Shown piece after piece: positions 1 through 10,005 of a DNA stretch of 64,000 nt. The notes beneath the pieces were generated by a model. The model had not been told where the DNA came from and searched no databases. It saw only the letters and a program-made list of their open reading frames with translations. Origin of the DNA: Anisodus tanguticus (lineage: Eukaryota; Streptophyta; Magnoliopsida; Solanales; Solanaceae); assembly GCA_034509755.1 (NCBI GenBank), contig CM067543.1:16554954-16618953 (forward strand). The letters are read 5' to 3'. How positions within the stretch are numbered: position 1 is the first letter of the stretch; the number at the start of each line of letters is the position of its first letter. The translations under genes were made by a program, and so were the position numbers.

Positions 1-1335
1 TGAGAGTGATGTATCTCCATCTGAAAGACTGCAGACTTTACCCCAAGAGTCTGACTGATGTAATTCTGGCCGAATGGTTACAGTTGTCATTCAAACGTAC
101 GAGTGATGTAGTTCCGGTAGAAAGGTTTAAATCTTCACTCCATGCGTCTGAATGATGTAATTCTAGTTAAAATGTTTCAACTTTAATTCAAAAGTCCGAG
201 TGATGTAATTCTGGAAGAAAGGTTGCAGTCTTTTGTCCAAACTTCTGAATGATGTTATTCAAAAGTTCGAGTGATGTAATTTTGGCCGAAAGGTTGTAGT
301 TTTCACTCCAAGAGTCTGAATGATGTAATTCTGGCTGAAAGGTTGCATTCTTCATTTAAAAGTGTGAGTGATGTAATTTTGGCTAAATAGTTGCAGTTGT
401 CATTCAAAAGTCCGAGTGATGTAATTCCGACCGAAAGGTTGTAGTCTTCACTCAAACTGTTAGAATGATATAATTTCGGCCGAAAGGTTGCAGTCTTCAA
501 TCAAAAGTCTGAGTGATGTAGTTCCAGCCAAATGTTGTATTCTTCATTCAATACCTCTAAATGATGTAATTCCAACCGAAAGGATACAATCTTCATTGAA
601 TATTCCGAGTGATGTATTTTCAACCAAAATGTTGCAGTATTCACTCCAAGAGTCTTAATGATGTAATTATGGCGGAAAAGTTGCAATCTTCAATCGAATG
701 TCTGAGTGATGTATTTCTAACCGAAATGTTGCAATCTTCACTCCAAGAGTCTAATGATGTAATTATGGCCGAAAGGTTGCAATATTCATTCAAAGTAAGA
801 GTGATGTAATTACAATCGAAAGGTTGCAGTCTTCACTCCAAGATTCTGAATTATGTAATTCAGGACTAATGGTTGCAGTCGTCATTTAAACGTCCGAGTG
901 ATGTATTTTCGACCAAAAGGTTGCATTCTTCACTCCAAGCATCTAAATGATGTAATTCAAACTAAATGTCTACAATCTTCATTCAAATGTCTCGGTGACG
1001 TACTTTCAGCCGAAAGGTTGCGGTCTTCACTCCAAGAGTCTGAATGATGTAATTCTGGTCGAAAGGTTGGAGTCTTTACTCAAAGTGGTAGAATGATATA
1101 ATTCCGGCCGAAAGGTGGTATTCTTCACTCGAAGAGTCTAAATGATGTAATTCTGGCCAAAAGGTTGTAGTCTTCATTCAAAAGTGAGAGTGATGTATTT
1201 TCAGCCGAAAGACTACAGACTTCACTCCAACAGTCTGACTGATGAAATTCCGGCCAAATGGTTGCAGTTGTCATTCAAAATATGAGTGATGTAATTCCGG
1301 TCGAAAGGTTGCAGTCTTTACTCCAAAGTTCCTTC
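1..1335. repeat. degenerate tandem array, 48-49 bp unit, about 27 copies
   Basis: Each unit carries the core TGATGTAATTC, then GGCCGAAAGGTTGCAG, then TCTTCACTCCAA or a variant TTGTCATTCAAA. Successive TGATG starts lie 48-49 bp apart (for example 57, 105 and 154). Units come in two flavours that often alternate: one is introduced by GTCTGAATGATG and one by GTCCGAGTGATG, so a dimeric period near 97 bp is partly visible. The array is cut by the window start. Its last unit runs straight into the LTR that follows. Short open frames across it are repetitive translations of the unit and are not genes. Confidence 0.93.
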
Positions 1336-2995
1336 CTAAGAGTGCCAACAATGGCACGTCATTCTACACTTAGATGCCTAACAATGCATGGAAAATTGTG
1401 ACATGAAGATTAAGAAGCTTTGTATTATTGCCCTTCTTGTTTGGTCTTGGCCGATACCATGCTTTTCTTTTAGCTTATATTTTACTTACTAGCTTATCTA
1501 TTAGCTTAGGACATAGTATTGCACATAATAACTACCTTAAGATACAATTAATAAGTCATGTAAAGGGTTACAAGGCCGAGAGCCTTCTAATAATGTGACT
1601 AGACCAAAATGTCTTCCAAAGGGATGACTAGGCCGTGAGTTAGAGGACAAGATAGAAAGTTCAAGGGACATATAGAAGATGGGGAATTAAAGGAGAAACT
1701 TTATGAACTAACAAGCTCATGAAGTTAGCTATATTGAAGACTTAAAGTCGTCCAAGGGGAGATGAGTTGGCCGAAATGATCATCAAAACAAATACCAAGA
1801 ATAGAAGCTTCCAACACATTTCAAGAAGATGAGGTTGTTGGAAGAATTTATGGGCTAAAAAATTCATGAATATGGTTACATGGGAAACCTCAATCTCGGC
1901 CTACAGAAGAGGAAGAGGTGGCCGAAACACCTTGTCCACCAAGTCAACCCAAACTCGTCCACACTAGGCCGAATGGGTTCTAGTTTTGTGTCTTTTTATC
2001 TTCTTCTAGAATAGTACATTTTCTACTACAAATAGAGGCCTTAGGCCATTGTAAAATTCAGAGTTTGTTGAATATAAAACTTGAGTTTTTACTCATCTTC
2101 GCTAAGTCTTTCAATCCGGGATCAATATTCTTAGTTGGTTCTCCGGGCGGACATTTGGTTCTTGTGTGAGCCAAACCCCTTAGTGTAAGTTGAAACTAGG
2201 ACTGTGTGGCTTAGTTAAACCCAAAATAAGGTATCCCTTTTCTCTAAGTTTGGTTAAGACTTTGTGACTTAACTAAACTCAAGCTTAAGGAACCCTCTTT
2301 GGTGTGAGTGGACGTTGGGACTGTATGACCCAACCAAACCCAAACCTAGGGTCTATCTTAAGGTTTTCGGCCAACCTTACTTGGTTTGTATTCGGTCTTG
2401 TACTTAGCAACCCCGGTCTATTCCTTGGTAAATTGGTCACCCTAATTTTGGTGTCGACTTGGGTTGTAAAACACATGTGTCTATATCCTTGGGCTCATCG
2501 ACCGCACTTCACTACAACCATAACAACCAAACACTTAACCAAAAACTGTACCAACCAACACTTGGTGTGTCTCCGAATTGCAACTCGCTTTTCGTGGTCA
2601 TTCCTTGTCCAAACCACTACATCCCACAGGACTCCATAAACATCCCCACCAAAGGTTCCCAACCGAAACCTCCCACAAAATCCCGTCCAATCCCGACAAT
2701 ACCAAACAGTCCGTATTACACACCTTGCCGACGACCTCACTATTTCAGTTCTGTTCTGAAACCTTGCTATCATCAAACCACCAAAGACCGGCCATCAAAA
2801 CAACTCTTTACATGTACACAACAGCTCCATAAAACGTGGTGACCCAATTCCGTACACAACTACTCGAAACAGCCCCCAAATCCCCACTACCCAGCTAGAA
2901 ACCGAGAACCACTTTTCCCATCCATTTTCGAGTCAACTTGTTCCCTGCCGAACTCAGCCCCATTTACCCTCGCTCACCCCTCCATACTTACATCA
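1287..2995 (+). repeat. 5' LTR of the deleted Gypsy element
   Basis: The right end is clear: ...CTTACATCA followed two bases later by the PBS. The left end is inferred as the last TGATG of the tandem array, which gives about 1.7 kb, close to the 1.75 kb family solo LTR at 18085-19833. The body shares landmarks with the other copies: a decayed TATA region near 2023-2038 followed by GAGGCCTTAGGCC, the stretch around GTGAGTGGACGTTGGGAC, and a C-rich 3' portion. Confidence 0.75.
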
Positions 2996-2998
2996 AAT

Positions 2999-3010
2999 TG
3001 GTATCAGAGC
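2999..3010 (+). promoter_or_regulatory. primer binding site, initiator tRNA-Met type
   Basis: TGGTATCAGAGC lies two bases after the LTR end CATCA. This is the usual complement of the 3' end of plant initiator tRNA-Met that primes minus-strand cDNA synthesis in many plant LTR retrotransposons. It fixes the LTR/internal boundary and the plus orientation. Confidence 0.9.
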
Positions 3011-3054
3011 AAGGCACTTCCATCCCACACCTTGACGCGATAGCCATCACAAAA

Positions 3055-3760
3055 ATGCCACTTACAAATAAAGAAGAACTTCAGAAACTCGTTAGTGACA
3101 TGTTTGCGAAACATATGCCCATCTTGAGAAAAAAATGTGATCTTCCAACTTTTCATGGAGATATGAACCCAAAAGAGTTCCTTAAATCGTTAAACACCAT
3201 TGGGGGATTTTTCAAGTATCAGCAATATGACGATCATGAGTGCTTCAAAGTTGCCAAATTGAGGCTCAAGTTATTTGCTTCCGATTGGTACGAAAATCTA
3301 AGAACCAATCGAAAAAGAAGTGGCAAGACCAAGATTTACTCTTGGAAGAAATTAAAGAAGCATATGATGAGGAAATATTTTTCAAGGGAACATGAAAAAG
3401 CCTACACTTCAAGCTCCCCACACGTCGCCAAGAAAAAATTGAAGCGGTGTCATGCGCATCTTTGGAGGCGTGTTTGAGAAACCACAAAGGAGAGGTTCCA
3501 CAAAGTCTTACATAAATCCCTCCAATATCAAGAAAATAGGCAACTCTTTTTTTATCAACTCCTTGTATGATCATGAAATTGAAGATCAAAGGGTAAAAGA
3601 GGGTAATACTTCTCCATTGTATGATCAAGGAGTTGTAGAAGTCACAACAAAGATAGACATAAAGAGAAAAAGGTGTTTCCAATGTCGAGAATCAGGACAC
3701 TTTGCCAAGGAATGTCCTAAACCCAGAGTGCTGACGAATGAAAGTAATGGAAGCCCTTAG
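3055..3760 (+). pseudogene. gag: Gypsy gag remnant: capsid part plus CCHC zinc knuckle
   Basis: Gag forms the virus-like particle and packages element RNA. From the ATG at 3055 (45 bases after the PBS) a frame runs to a stop at 3477. It contains a typical Gypsy capsid segment with LPTFHGDMNPKEFLKSL and KVAKLRLKLFASDWYENL. The reading then continues in another frame (3452-3760), so one frameshift separates the capsid from the nucleocapsid. The second part ends with CFQCRESGHFAKEC (3674-3715), a complete C-X2-C-X4-H-X4-C knuckle. The upstream in-frame extension to 2938 lies in the LTR and PBS and is not used. Frameshifted, so probably not functional as one protein. Confidence 0.85.
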
Positions 3761-3813
3761 AGGAATCCAAGGCCAAGGAAGAACACGAGACCCCCTTACT
3801 TGATGCACGAGAG

Positions 3814-4313
3814 ATGGAGAAGGTGCTTAAGAAGGGGAGTGTTATAGGTGCCTACTCAAAGGAGCCTTTGGAAGTTGCATTTGCGGATAAGTTTACAACA
3901 GGACCATCCCCGATGATAAGTAGTGAACACTCTCTTGGTTTATTTCAAAGAAATTCATTACCCAACCCTCAAGCATATGCACACAAACTTGGCACACGTG
4001 TGTTGAAAGTTAAGAGGTCGACAACTTCATCGTGGGGAACAAACTTCCTATGCCGAGGTTGAAAAGTCTTTTTGATGGATTATGTGGAGCCAAATTGTTC
4101 ATCAAGATGGAATTGAGAAGTGGCTACCATCAAGTGGAAATCCGAGGAGAAGGTGAATGGAAGATGGTCTTAAAGATCAAATCGGGTTTGATGTCATTCG
4201 GGTTGTGCAACTTCCTAGGTCCCCTCGTGAGTTCCATACACAAGGTGCTACAACCATCTATGGTTTGCACCACATTATCTGAGGGCATATGTGATAATCC
4301 AACCATGGTGTAA
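3814..4313 (+). pseudogene. pol: Gypsy reverse transcriptase scrap
   Basis: Two overlapping frames carry a short RT piece. The frame from 4032 reads LPMPRLKSLFDGLCGAKLF, then MELRSGYHQVEIRGEGEWK and MSFGLCNF, which are fingers/palm motifs of Ty3/Gypsy RT (family form ...KIDLRSGYHQ and MSFGLCNAP). Residues normally lying between the FGL segment and GLCNAP are missing, and the sequence ends before the catalytic Y-x-DD box. Protease is not recognisable in 3814-4031. This is a deletion remnant with no enzyme activity expected. Confidence 0.8.
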
Positions 4314-4384
4314 TCTATGTCAAACCATGGAGGGCCATTGGGAGTCAAACGTGAGACTAATGTAAATGGGAGATGTAATTGATG

Positions 4385-5118
4385 TAAGGGGATTTTGAAA
4401 TTTTATGAAATATATTTGAGTTTTCTCAAACTTACTAAGTTTTCAACTTTTGTGTTGTTATCTTAGGCGGACCTTTTGTGGTCCAACCCTTGGTCCTTTT
4501 GTGGTCCAAACCCCGGTCCTTTTGTGGGCCACCCCTTGGTCCTTTTGTGGTTAAAACTCTCGGTGTAAGTCTAGTTATAACTTTTGTGATCTAACTATAC
4601 CCAAGCCAAGGTTCTATCTGATTACTTGTTAGAAACACATTGAAGGTCTTCTCGGCCTATATTACCTTACCCGCACACGAATTTGTTTATCAATTTCGTG
4701 CCCTATCTTTGTCCAAACTGCCCAATTTCTTTTTACCCCAACACACTCCAACACTTCCCCAACTCATACCCAAAAGGTCGTCAACCGACTCCTCCCAATA
4801 ACACCCGGAACCCCCAACCAATTCCCCACTGTCCCGATCGCACCCAAATCCCGCCAACTTTACTGTCCCGACCATTTTCCGCCACCTTACCACCACCCAA
4901 CCACCAAATACCAACCACCAACATGACCTACAACGTGTATAGTTCATCCCCTCCAAACGCCTTAGCCCAACACCCTCAAAATTCACCCGCACACTCCCCA
5001 CCAAATACACACTGCCCAGAAACCCGCCAACCTTCATTTGACCCCCATTTTGGTATCCACCCGGTCCCAATCCAATTCCGACCCACCTAACCATACAACC
5101 CTCTCCTTATATACATCA
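4385..5118 (+). repeat. partial 3' LTR of the deleted Gypsy element
   Basis: It matches the second half of the 5' LTR in order: the TTGAGTTTTCTC region, CTTAGGCGGACC, repeated CCTTTTGTGGTCC phrases, GGTGTAAGTCTAG, then a C-rich tail. It ends CCTTATATACATCA, the family terminus. The first roughly 800 bp of the LTR are absent. CCTTTTGTGG(T/G)CC is repeated three times or more around 4470-4550, a small local expansion not seen in the 5' copy. Confidence 0.7.
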
Positions 5119-5529
5119 TGCCCACCAAGGGGCCGACGAAGAAAGAAGCCACCAATTTACAATATGACTGTTGCAACCATTATTTAGAACGGGGTTGAGC
5201 CCGACAAAGGTTTGGGACTAGAGCTCCAGGGTATCAAGGAGCCGGTGTAAATTCCAGCAAATAAGTACCATTTTGGTCTTGGTTACATACCAAGCTTTGA
5301 AGAAGCCTCCGATGTTGATCAAAATAAAAGAAGTACCCCACAGTTGCATAAGCCTTTCCCAGGTTTATACCCGTCATTCCCAGTAAAAATGCTCATGTGC
5401 AACGATGGAGACACAGAAGAGGGTTTAGGGATGTTGTTCCAAGAGGAAGAGTGTGTCGTAATACTAGAGGAATGCTCTGAAGCACCTATAATCCGCAACG
5501 CTGATCCGGATGAGCAGATGTCCAACTAG
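5119..5529 (+). pseudogene. Tat-element gag-pro junction remnant
   Basis: A reading around 5195-5251 gives DKGLGLELQGI followed by a stop, then (from about 5254) a second frame reads YHFGLGYIPSFEEASD and continues open to the stop at 5527-5529. Tat polyproteins carry this kind of GLG-containing segment between protease and RT. The last 60 residues (from 5344) are acidic (GDTEEGLGMLFQEEE), as is usual before the RT domain. At least two stops break the frame. Assignment is by family resemblance only; I cannot define a catalytic site here. Confidence 0.6.
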
Positions 5530-5874
5530 AACTCTACCCCACTTTTGAGTCCTTGGTAGAGAGATTGATTTTAAATTTTCATTCAAAAGTAGGCGAAAAT
5601 CGGCTCAAGCCCCAGTATTCACCATTTGTGTCTTTACTTTTCTACGTAATGTTTGAAAAATGGAAATGACTCGACGTTAGTCCAAGTTAGGACCACAATT
5701 TGTATTGTCGGATTTTCATTCTAGACTCGCATGTTCCGACAATTCAAGCCTTATCTGAGCATAAGAATCAAAGATAGGTTGAAAAATAGATAAAGTCTGG
5801 ATTCACAAAAGTAACTTGATATCCCACATGGTTGTCCAACAATGTGCATGTACCGAAGAAAAGACAAAAAATCT

Positions 5875-6322
5875 AAATTTGTATCGACTATCGTGATCTC
5901 AACCGAGCTAGTCCTAATGATACTTTACCACATCAAACATACATATTGATAACTGTGCGAAGCACGATTTTACATTCATTTGTAGATTACTTCACTGGTT
6001 ACCATCATATCCTCATGAGCGAAAAAGATGTATAAACATAGCATTCATCAATCCATGGGGAGTATACCACTACTGTGTAATGTCTTTCGGCCTCAAGAAC
6101 TACAGTGCCACATACATGAGAGCAATGACCACAATCTTCCATGACATGATGCGTAAAGAGATAGAAGTCTACATGGATGATGTCATAATCAAGTCACAGG
6201 AAAGCTCTGATCACATCATACACCTGCAGAAGTTCTTTGATAAACTTCGTATGTTCAATTTGATGCTAAATCCAACCAAGTACACATTTGAAGTTACTGC
6301 CAAAAATTGTTGGGATTTATAG
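5875..6322 (+). pseudogene. pol: Tat-element reverse transcriptase remnant
   Basis: The RT copies element RNA into DNA in the particle. The readable part includes a decayed palm start (around 5950-6060, frameshifted) and an open frame from 6080 with MSFGLKNYSATYMRAMTTIF and the catalytic box YMDDVIIKS. The fingers region before 5950 has stops. FGLKN.(G)ATYMRAM with a Y-M-DD box fits the Tat/Athila side of plant Gypsy. The frame closes at 6322 and the thumb continues in another frame. Confidence 0.85.
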
Positions 6323-6930
6323 TCAGCCGCATGGGTATAGAACTAGATCCCTCGAAGAATAAAGCCATTCAGGAACTACCACCGCGAGAGATCATAAAGA
6401 CGTCATGTGTTTTATGGGAAGGTTGAATTATATTTGACACTTCATAGCACAATCTACAATAATTGTATAGCCCATATTCAAGCTGTTGAAAAAGGATGTG
6501 TCCACCAAGTGGACTGACGAGTGCCAGAAAGCCTTGGACACTATCAAAAGATATATCTCCAATCGCCAGTTTGGTCCCTCCTAGGCCAGGAAGCCCATTA
6601 TTGATGTATTTGTCATTATCAAACAACACATTTGGATGCTTGTTGCCACAAAACAATGAAATTGGGAAGAAAGAGTGAGCAATCTACTATCTTAGCAAAA
6701 CATTCACCGCTTGTGAGTCAAGATACACTTTGGTGGAAAAGACTTGTTGTGTACTGAAATGGGTAGCACAAAAATTGAGACATTACTTATCGGTATACAC
6801 TACCCACCAAACCTCCAAGATGGATCCTCTAAAGTACATCTTCCGCCAACCCATTCCTATAGGGAAACTAGCCAAGTGGAAAATACTTCTAAGCGAATTC
6901 GACATCACGTACGTGGTCTAGAATGCTGTC
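6323..6930 (+). pseudogene. pol: Tat-element RT thumb and first RNase H remnant
   Basis: Scattered frames show the thumb/connection phrase STKWTDECQKAL (near 6505) and the RNase H fragments KDLLCTEMGSTKI (frame from 6744) and LSEFDITYVV (6892-6921), which correspond to the end of the ordinary Gypsy RNase H that degrades the RNA strand of the hybrid. At least four frame changes or stops occur in 600 bp. The domain order is right but no complete RNase H active site can be read. Confidence 0.65.
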
Positions 6931-7440
6931 GGGGACAAGCATTAGCTGACTTGCTAGTAGAAAGTCCAGTCGACGAAGAGTTTGAACCACTGAGGAGGTA
7001 TTTCCCAAACACAGAAGTGATGACAATTAAAGATGACACAGCGAAACCTACTCAGGATGGAAAATGTTCTTCGATGGCACAATCAATTACAAAGGTTCGG
7101 GGATCGGAGCTGTTTTGCTATCAAAAATGGGTCAGCATTACTCGATGGCAGCAAAGCTTAACTTTTGATGCACGAACAATATGGAAGAGTATGAAGCCTG
7201 CATTTTGGGTCTTAGTATAGCCATCGACATGGATATCCAAGAATTGTTGGAAATATGAGACTCAGATCTACTAATTCATTAGGTTCAAGGATAATGAGCC
7301 ACCAAAATGAAAAAATCTTGCCATATGTGAACCTGGCACAAAGACTATACAGAAGGTTCAGAAAGATTGAGTTTCGGTACACGTCGAGAGACTTGAACGA
7401 ATTCGCCAATGCTCTGGAAATTATAGCATTAATGATATAG
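6931..7440 (+). pseudogene. second (Tat-specific) RNase H remnant
   Basis: A linker with LADLLVESPVDEEFEPLRRYFP (6945-7007) leads into a second RNase H-like domain. Its readable pieces are FFDGT.NYKGSGIGAVLLS (around 7064-7125), EEYEACILGLSIAIDMDIQE (around 7184-7245), and the decayed DSDLLIH, then PYVNLAQRLYRRFRKIEFRY and NEFANALEII (to 7440). The order D, E, D matches the catalytic triad of the additional archaeal-type RNase H known from plant Tat elements. Stops at several points break it, but the domain itself is well recognised and is the best lineage marker in this region. Confidence 0.75.
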
Positions 7441-8395
7441 CATCCTGAAAGCAGTCATATTGACCTGCTGGAGATAAGCATTAGGGAAGAACATGCTTAT
7501 TGTTCCCATGTAGAAGTAGAACTAGATGGTAAGCTCTGGTACACCGACATAAGCACATACTTGGAAAAGAGAGAGTATCCTGAAAATATCATAACCAATC
7601 AAAAGAAGACCATCAGAAGAATGACTAATGGTTTCTTTCTAAACAAGAGAGTACTCTATAGGAGGATGCTTGATCCAGGGCTTCTAAGTTATGTCGATGT
7701 TATATAGGCCACAAAACTATTAGAAGATGTACACGTTGGGACTTGTGGCCCTCACATGAACGGGTTCATCCTAGACAAGAAGATTTTGAGAGTATGCTAC
7801 TATTGGATGACGATGGAAACCATCTGTAGTAAATTTATGCAAATATGCCATCAATGCCAAATCCACAGAGATCTAAGCATGGGTCGTATCGAGTGAACAT
7901 AATATCATGATCTCGACCTGGACATTTGTATCTTGGGGCATGGACGTCATTGGGCCAATAGAGACATCAACATACAATGAACATCGCTTTATCATGGTTT
8001 CCATAGACTACTTCACAAAGTGGGTTGAAGTTGCCTCTCACAAGTCAGTTATGAAGAAAGTGGTAGAAGACTTCGTACGGAACAACATCAGATGTCGATT
8101 CGGCATCCCAGAATCGATCATAACTAACAATGGAACAAATTTGAAAAATCATTTGATGAAAAACATTTGTGAGCAGTTCTGCATAACTCATCAGAATTTG
8201 GCCTCCTACAAGTCACAAATGAACGGAGTCGTAGAGGCAGCCAACAAGAACATCAAAAGAATATTAAGGAAAATGACCGACAACTATAAATGTTTTCATG
8301 AACAACTGCCCTACACGTTGCTAGGACACCGAACCACTACTCGAACCTCAACTGGAGAAAATTTTATTTACTTGTCTACGACACTAAAGTGGTGA
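7441..8395 (+). pseudogene. Tat-element integrase remnant
   Basis: Integrase inserts the cDNA into host DNA. The zinc-binding N-terminus is seen as HVGTCGPHMNGF...KILR.CYYWMTMET and then CHQCQIH (7731-7866). The core, open from 7907, has WGMDVIGPIETSTYNEHRF with the first Asp, FGIPESIITNNGTNLKNHLMK where the second catalytic Asp position (normally SDNGT) reads N, and MNGVVEAANKNIKRIL with the Glu. There are stops upstream, including one between the zinc-binding part and the core. The Asp-to-Asn change alone would abolish strand transfer. Confidence 0.85.
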
Positions 8396-8547
8396 TACTA
8401 GCCAAGGTAGAGATACCCTCACTCCAAATCATACAAGAAGCAGAACTGGATAACGCTGAGTAGATCCAGAAAAGATACCAGCAATTGGCTCTGATTGATG
8501 AGAAAATGATGGTTGTCGTATGTTACTGTTAATAATTCCAATAAAGA

Positions 8548-8784
8548 ATGGCACGTGCCTTCAACAATCGGGTTAGGACCCGAATCTTCCAAATAGGAAA
8601 ATTGGTACTCAAGCGTGTGTATTCGCACCAAGATGAGTACAAAGGAAAATTCGCACCCAACTGGCAAGGACCCTACATGGTGCCGAAGGTACTATCAGGA
8701 GGAGTAGTAATCCTCGCAGAAATAGATGGCTAAGAGTGGCCCAAGGCAATTAACTTAGACGATATCAACAGATACTATGCATGA
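8548..8784 (+). pseudogene. integrase C-terminal tail of the Tat element
   Basis: The open frame 8548-8733 reads ARAFNNRVRTRIFQIGKLVLKRV, then KGKFAPNWQGPYMV, then a stop and a continuing short tail ending DDINRYYA followed by TGA at 8782. KF.PNW.GPY is the usual integrase C-terminal DNA-binding segment of plant Gypsy elements. This marks the end of pol. The 150 bp between 8396 and 8547 carry the same coding region in broken frames. Confidence 0.8.
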
Positions 8785-8919
8785 GAACATGCTTTTATGT
8801 TTGTAATTACCTTTTACTTGTAATCGCATTATCTTTTTATTTGCATTTCTTTGCTTGTATTGCATTTTCTTTACTTGTAATCACATAGGAAAACCAAATG
8901 ACATCTCTTTGTAATATGA

Positions 8920-9250
8920 ACTATGCGAGGACCTGATTCCCAAAAAGGGATACGTAGGCGGTCATTCAGGACTCGGTCGCATTATTATAAAAACCCATCA
9001 TTCCTTGTAATATGAACTACACGAAGACCTGATTCCTAAAGAGGGATATGTAGCGTCCATTCAAGACTCACTCAAATTATTATAAAAACCCATCATTCCT
9101 TGTAATATGAACTACGCGAAGACCTGATTTCCACAGAGGGAAACGTAGGCGTCCATTATGGACTCGGTCGCACTTATAAAATATCAACCATCTTTGATCT
9201 GAAGTACGTTCGACCTGATCCCCGAGATGGGATACATAGGCGCTCTTCGA
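8920..9250 (+). repeat. tandem array 1 in Tat 3' UTR, about 90 bp unit, 4 copies
   Basis: Four successive units contain TGAACTA(C/T)GCGA(A/G)GACCTGATT, then GGGATACGTAGGCG, then CATTCAGGACTCGGTCGC and TTATAAAAACCCATCA. Their GACCTGAT cores fall at about 8930, 9025, 9120 and 9213. Such units downstream of pol are typical of Tat elements, in which the 3' untranslated region is hypervariable and known to seed satellites. Confidence 0.85.
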
Positions 9251-9324
9251 GCTCGATCACACCAAACAAAAACCAAAGAAACCCTTTGGAAGCCTCTAAG
9301 ACATAAGGATTCGAGGGATCGCCT

Positions 9325-9625
9325 CACAAAATACTGTGATCTCAAATTGCAACTAGGGTTTGAGAGGATCTCAAAAAATTCCACTAAAGAACCTGGCATA
9401 AAAGATCAGTCGGCTAAAACTTGAAAATTGGGGCAGAATTTTGAGAAGATCACAAAAATTCCACCGACAGCACTGGCGCAAGAGTCAGTCGATCTCATAC
9501 ATTCAACTGGGGCAGAATTTTTGAGAGAAACTCAAGAATTCCTTCGGTACAAATCGCCATAAGTGTCAGCCAATCTCAAACTTGCAACTGGGGCAAATTG
9601 TCGAGGGGGTCTAGAAAATTTCACT
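9325..9625 (+). repeat. tandem array 2 in Tat 3' UTR, about 80 bp unit, 4 copies
   Basis: Units contain CAACTGGGGCAGAATTTTGAG, a short (A/T)-rich part ending AAAATTCCAC, then AGTCAGTCGATCTCA. The CTGGGGC cores fall at about 9352, 9427, 9507 and 9587, so the period is 75-80 bp. Unit sequence is unrelated to array 1 directly upstream. Confidence 0.85.
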
Positions 9626-10005
9626 AGGACAAAGAAGGAGTACGCCCAAAGCGCTGAGGACAATTGATGAACCTCACTCAGAGCGTATATGTCATGACAT
9701 TGAGTTAACAACATTTTAAATATGATAAAATGTTTTAGTCAAAAATTGTTTTCTAAAATATTTTCAAATTTTAACTTAAAATTTCATCTCTCATAATACT
9801 GAGCCATGAAGGGGTCGATACTGGAAAAACAAAGAAACAAAGCAGCGAGAGTCAGAGGCACGGATCGACCCCATAAAAACTAACAGTTTTTCTGTGTTTG
9901 CAAGTCCCCAAAACATCCACAGGAGGACGATGGGTTTTTCTACGGACCTGTTGGTTCATGAATTTATTAGGTACAGTAAAAAAGAATAAACTCCGACACC
10001 GAAAG
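9626..10005. other. no gene; A/T-rich spacer between Tat arrays
   Basis: I see no coding potential. The stretch 9700-9800 is strongly A/T rich with TTTTAAA phrases. It lies inside the Tat 3' untranslated region. Confidence 0.6.

Larger units (their letters stand above)
1287..5118 (+). mobile_element. Gypsy LTR retrotransposon, internally deleted
   Basis: The order is 5' LTR, PBS, gag with a CCHC knuckle, a scrap of reverse transcriptase, and a partial 3' LTR. The internal region is only about 1.4 kb, so most of pol (protease, most of RT, RNase H, integrase) is missing. Both LTR right ends read ...CATCA, as in the family copies at 18085-19833 and 31117-37497. The right end abuts Tat-type pol sequence, so this element sits inside that older element. 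No target duplication can be read because the left end merges into the 48-bp array. Non-autonomous and, given the broken gag, probably inert. Confidence 0.8.

Noticed and set aside
1..1335. CRISPR-like array
   Set aside because: There are no distinct spacers; neighbouring units diverge over their full length. Plant nuclear context.
2304..2842. Overlapping open frames of 84-127 codons in the 5' LTR
   Set aside because: They lie in a C-rich LTR part with few stops, carry no known domain, and the same LTR elsewhere does not keep the frames.
4683..5094. Open frames on both strands (about 135 codons each), Pro/Asn-rich in plus
   Set aside because: Both strands are open because the LTR end is C-rich. 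This is composition, not coding.
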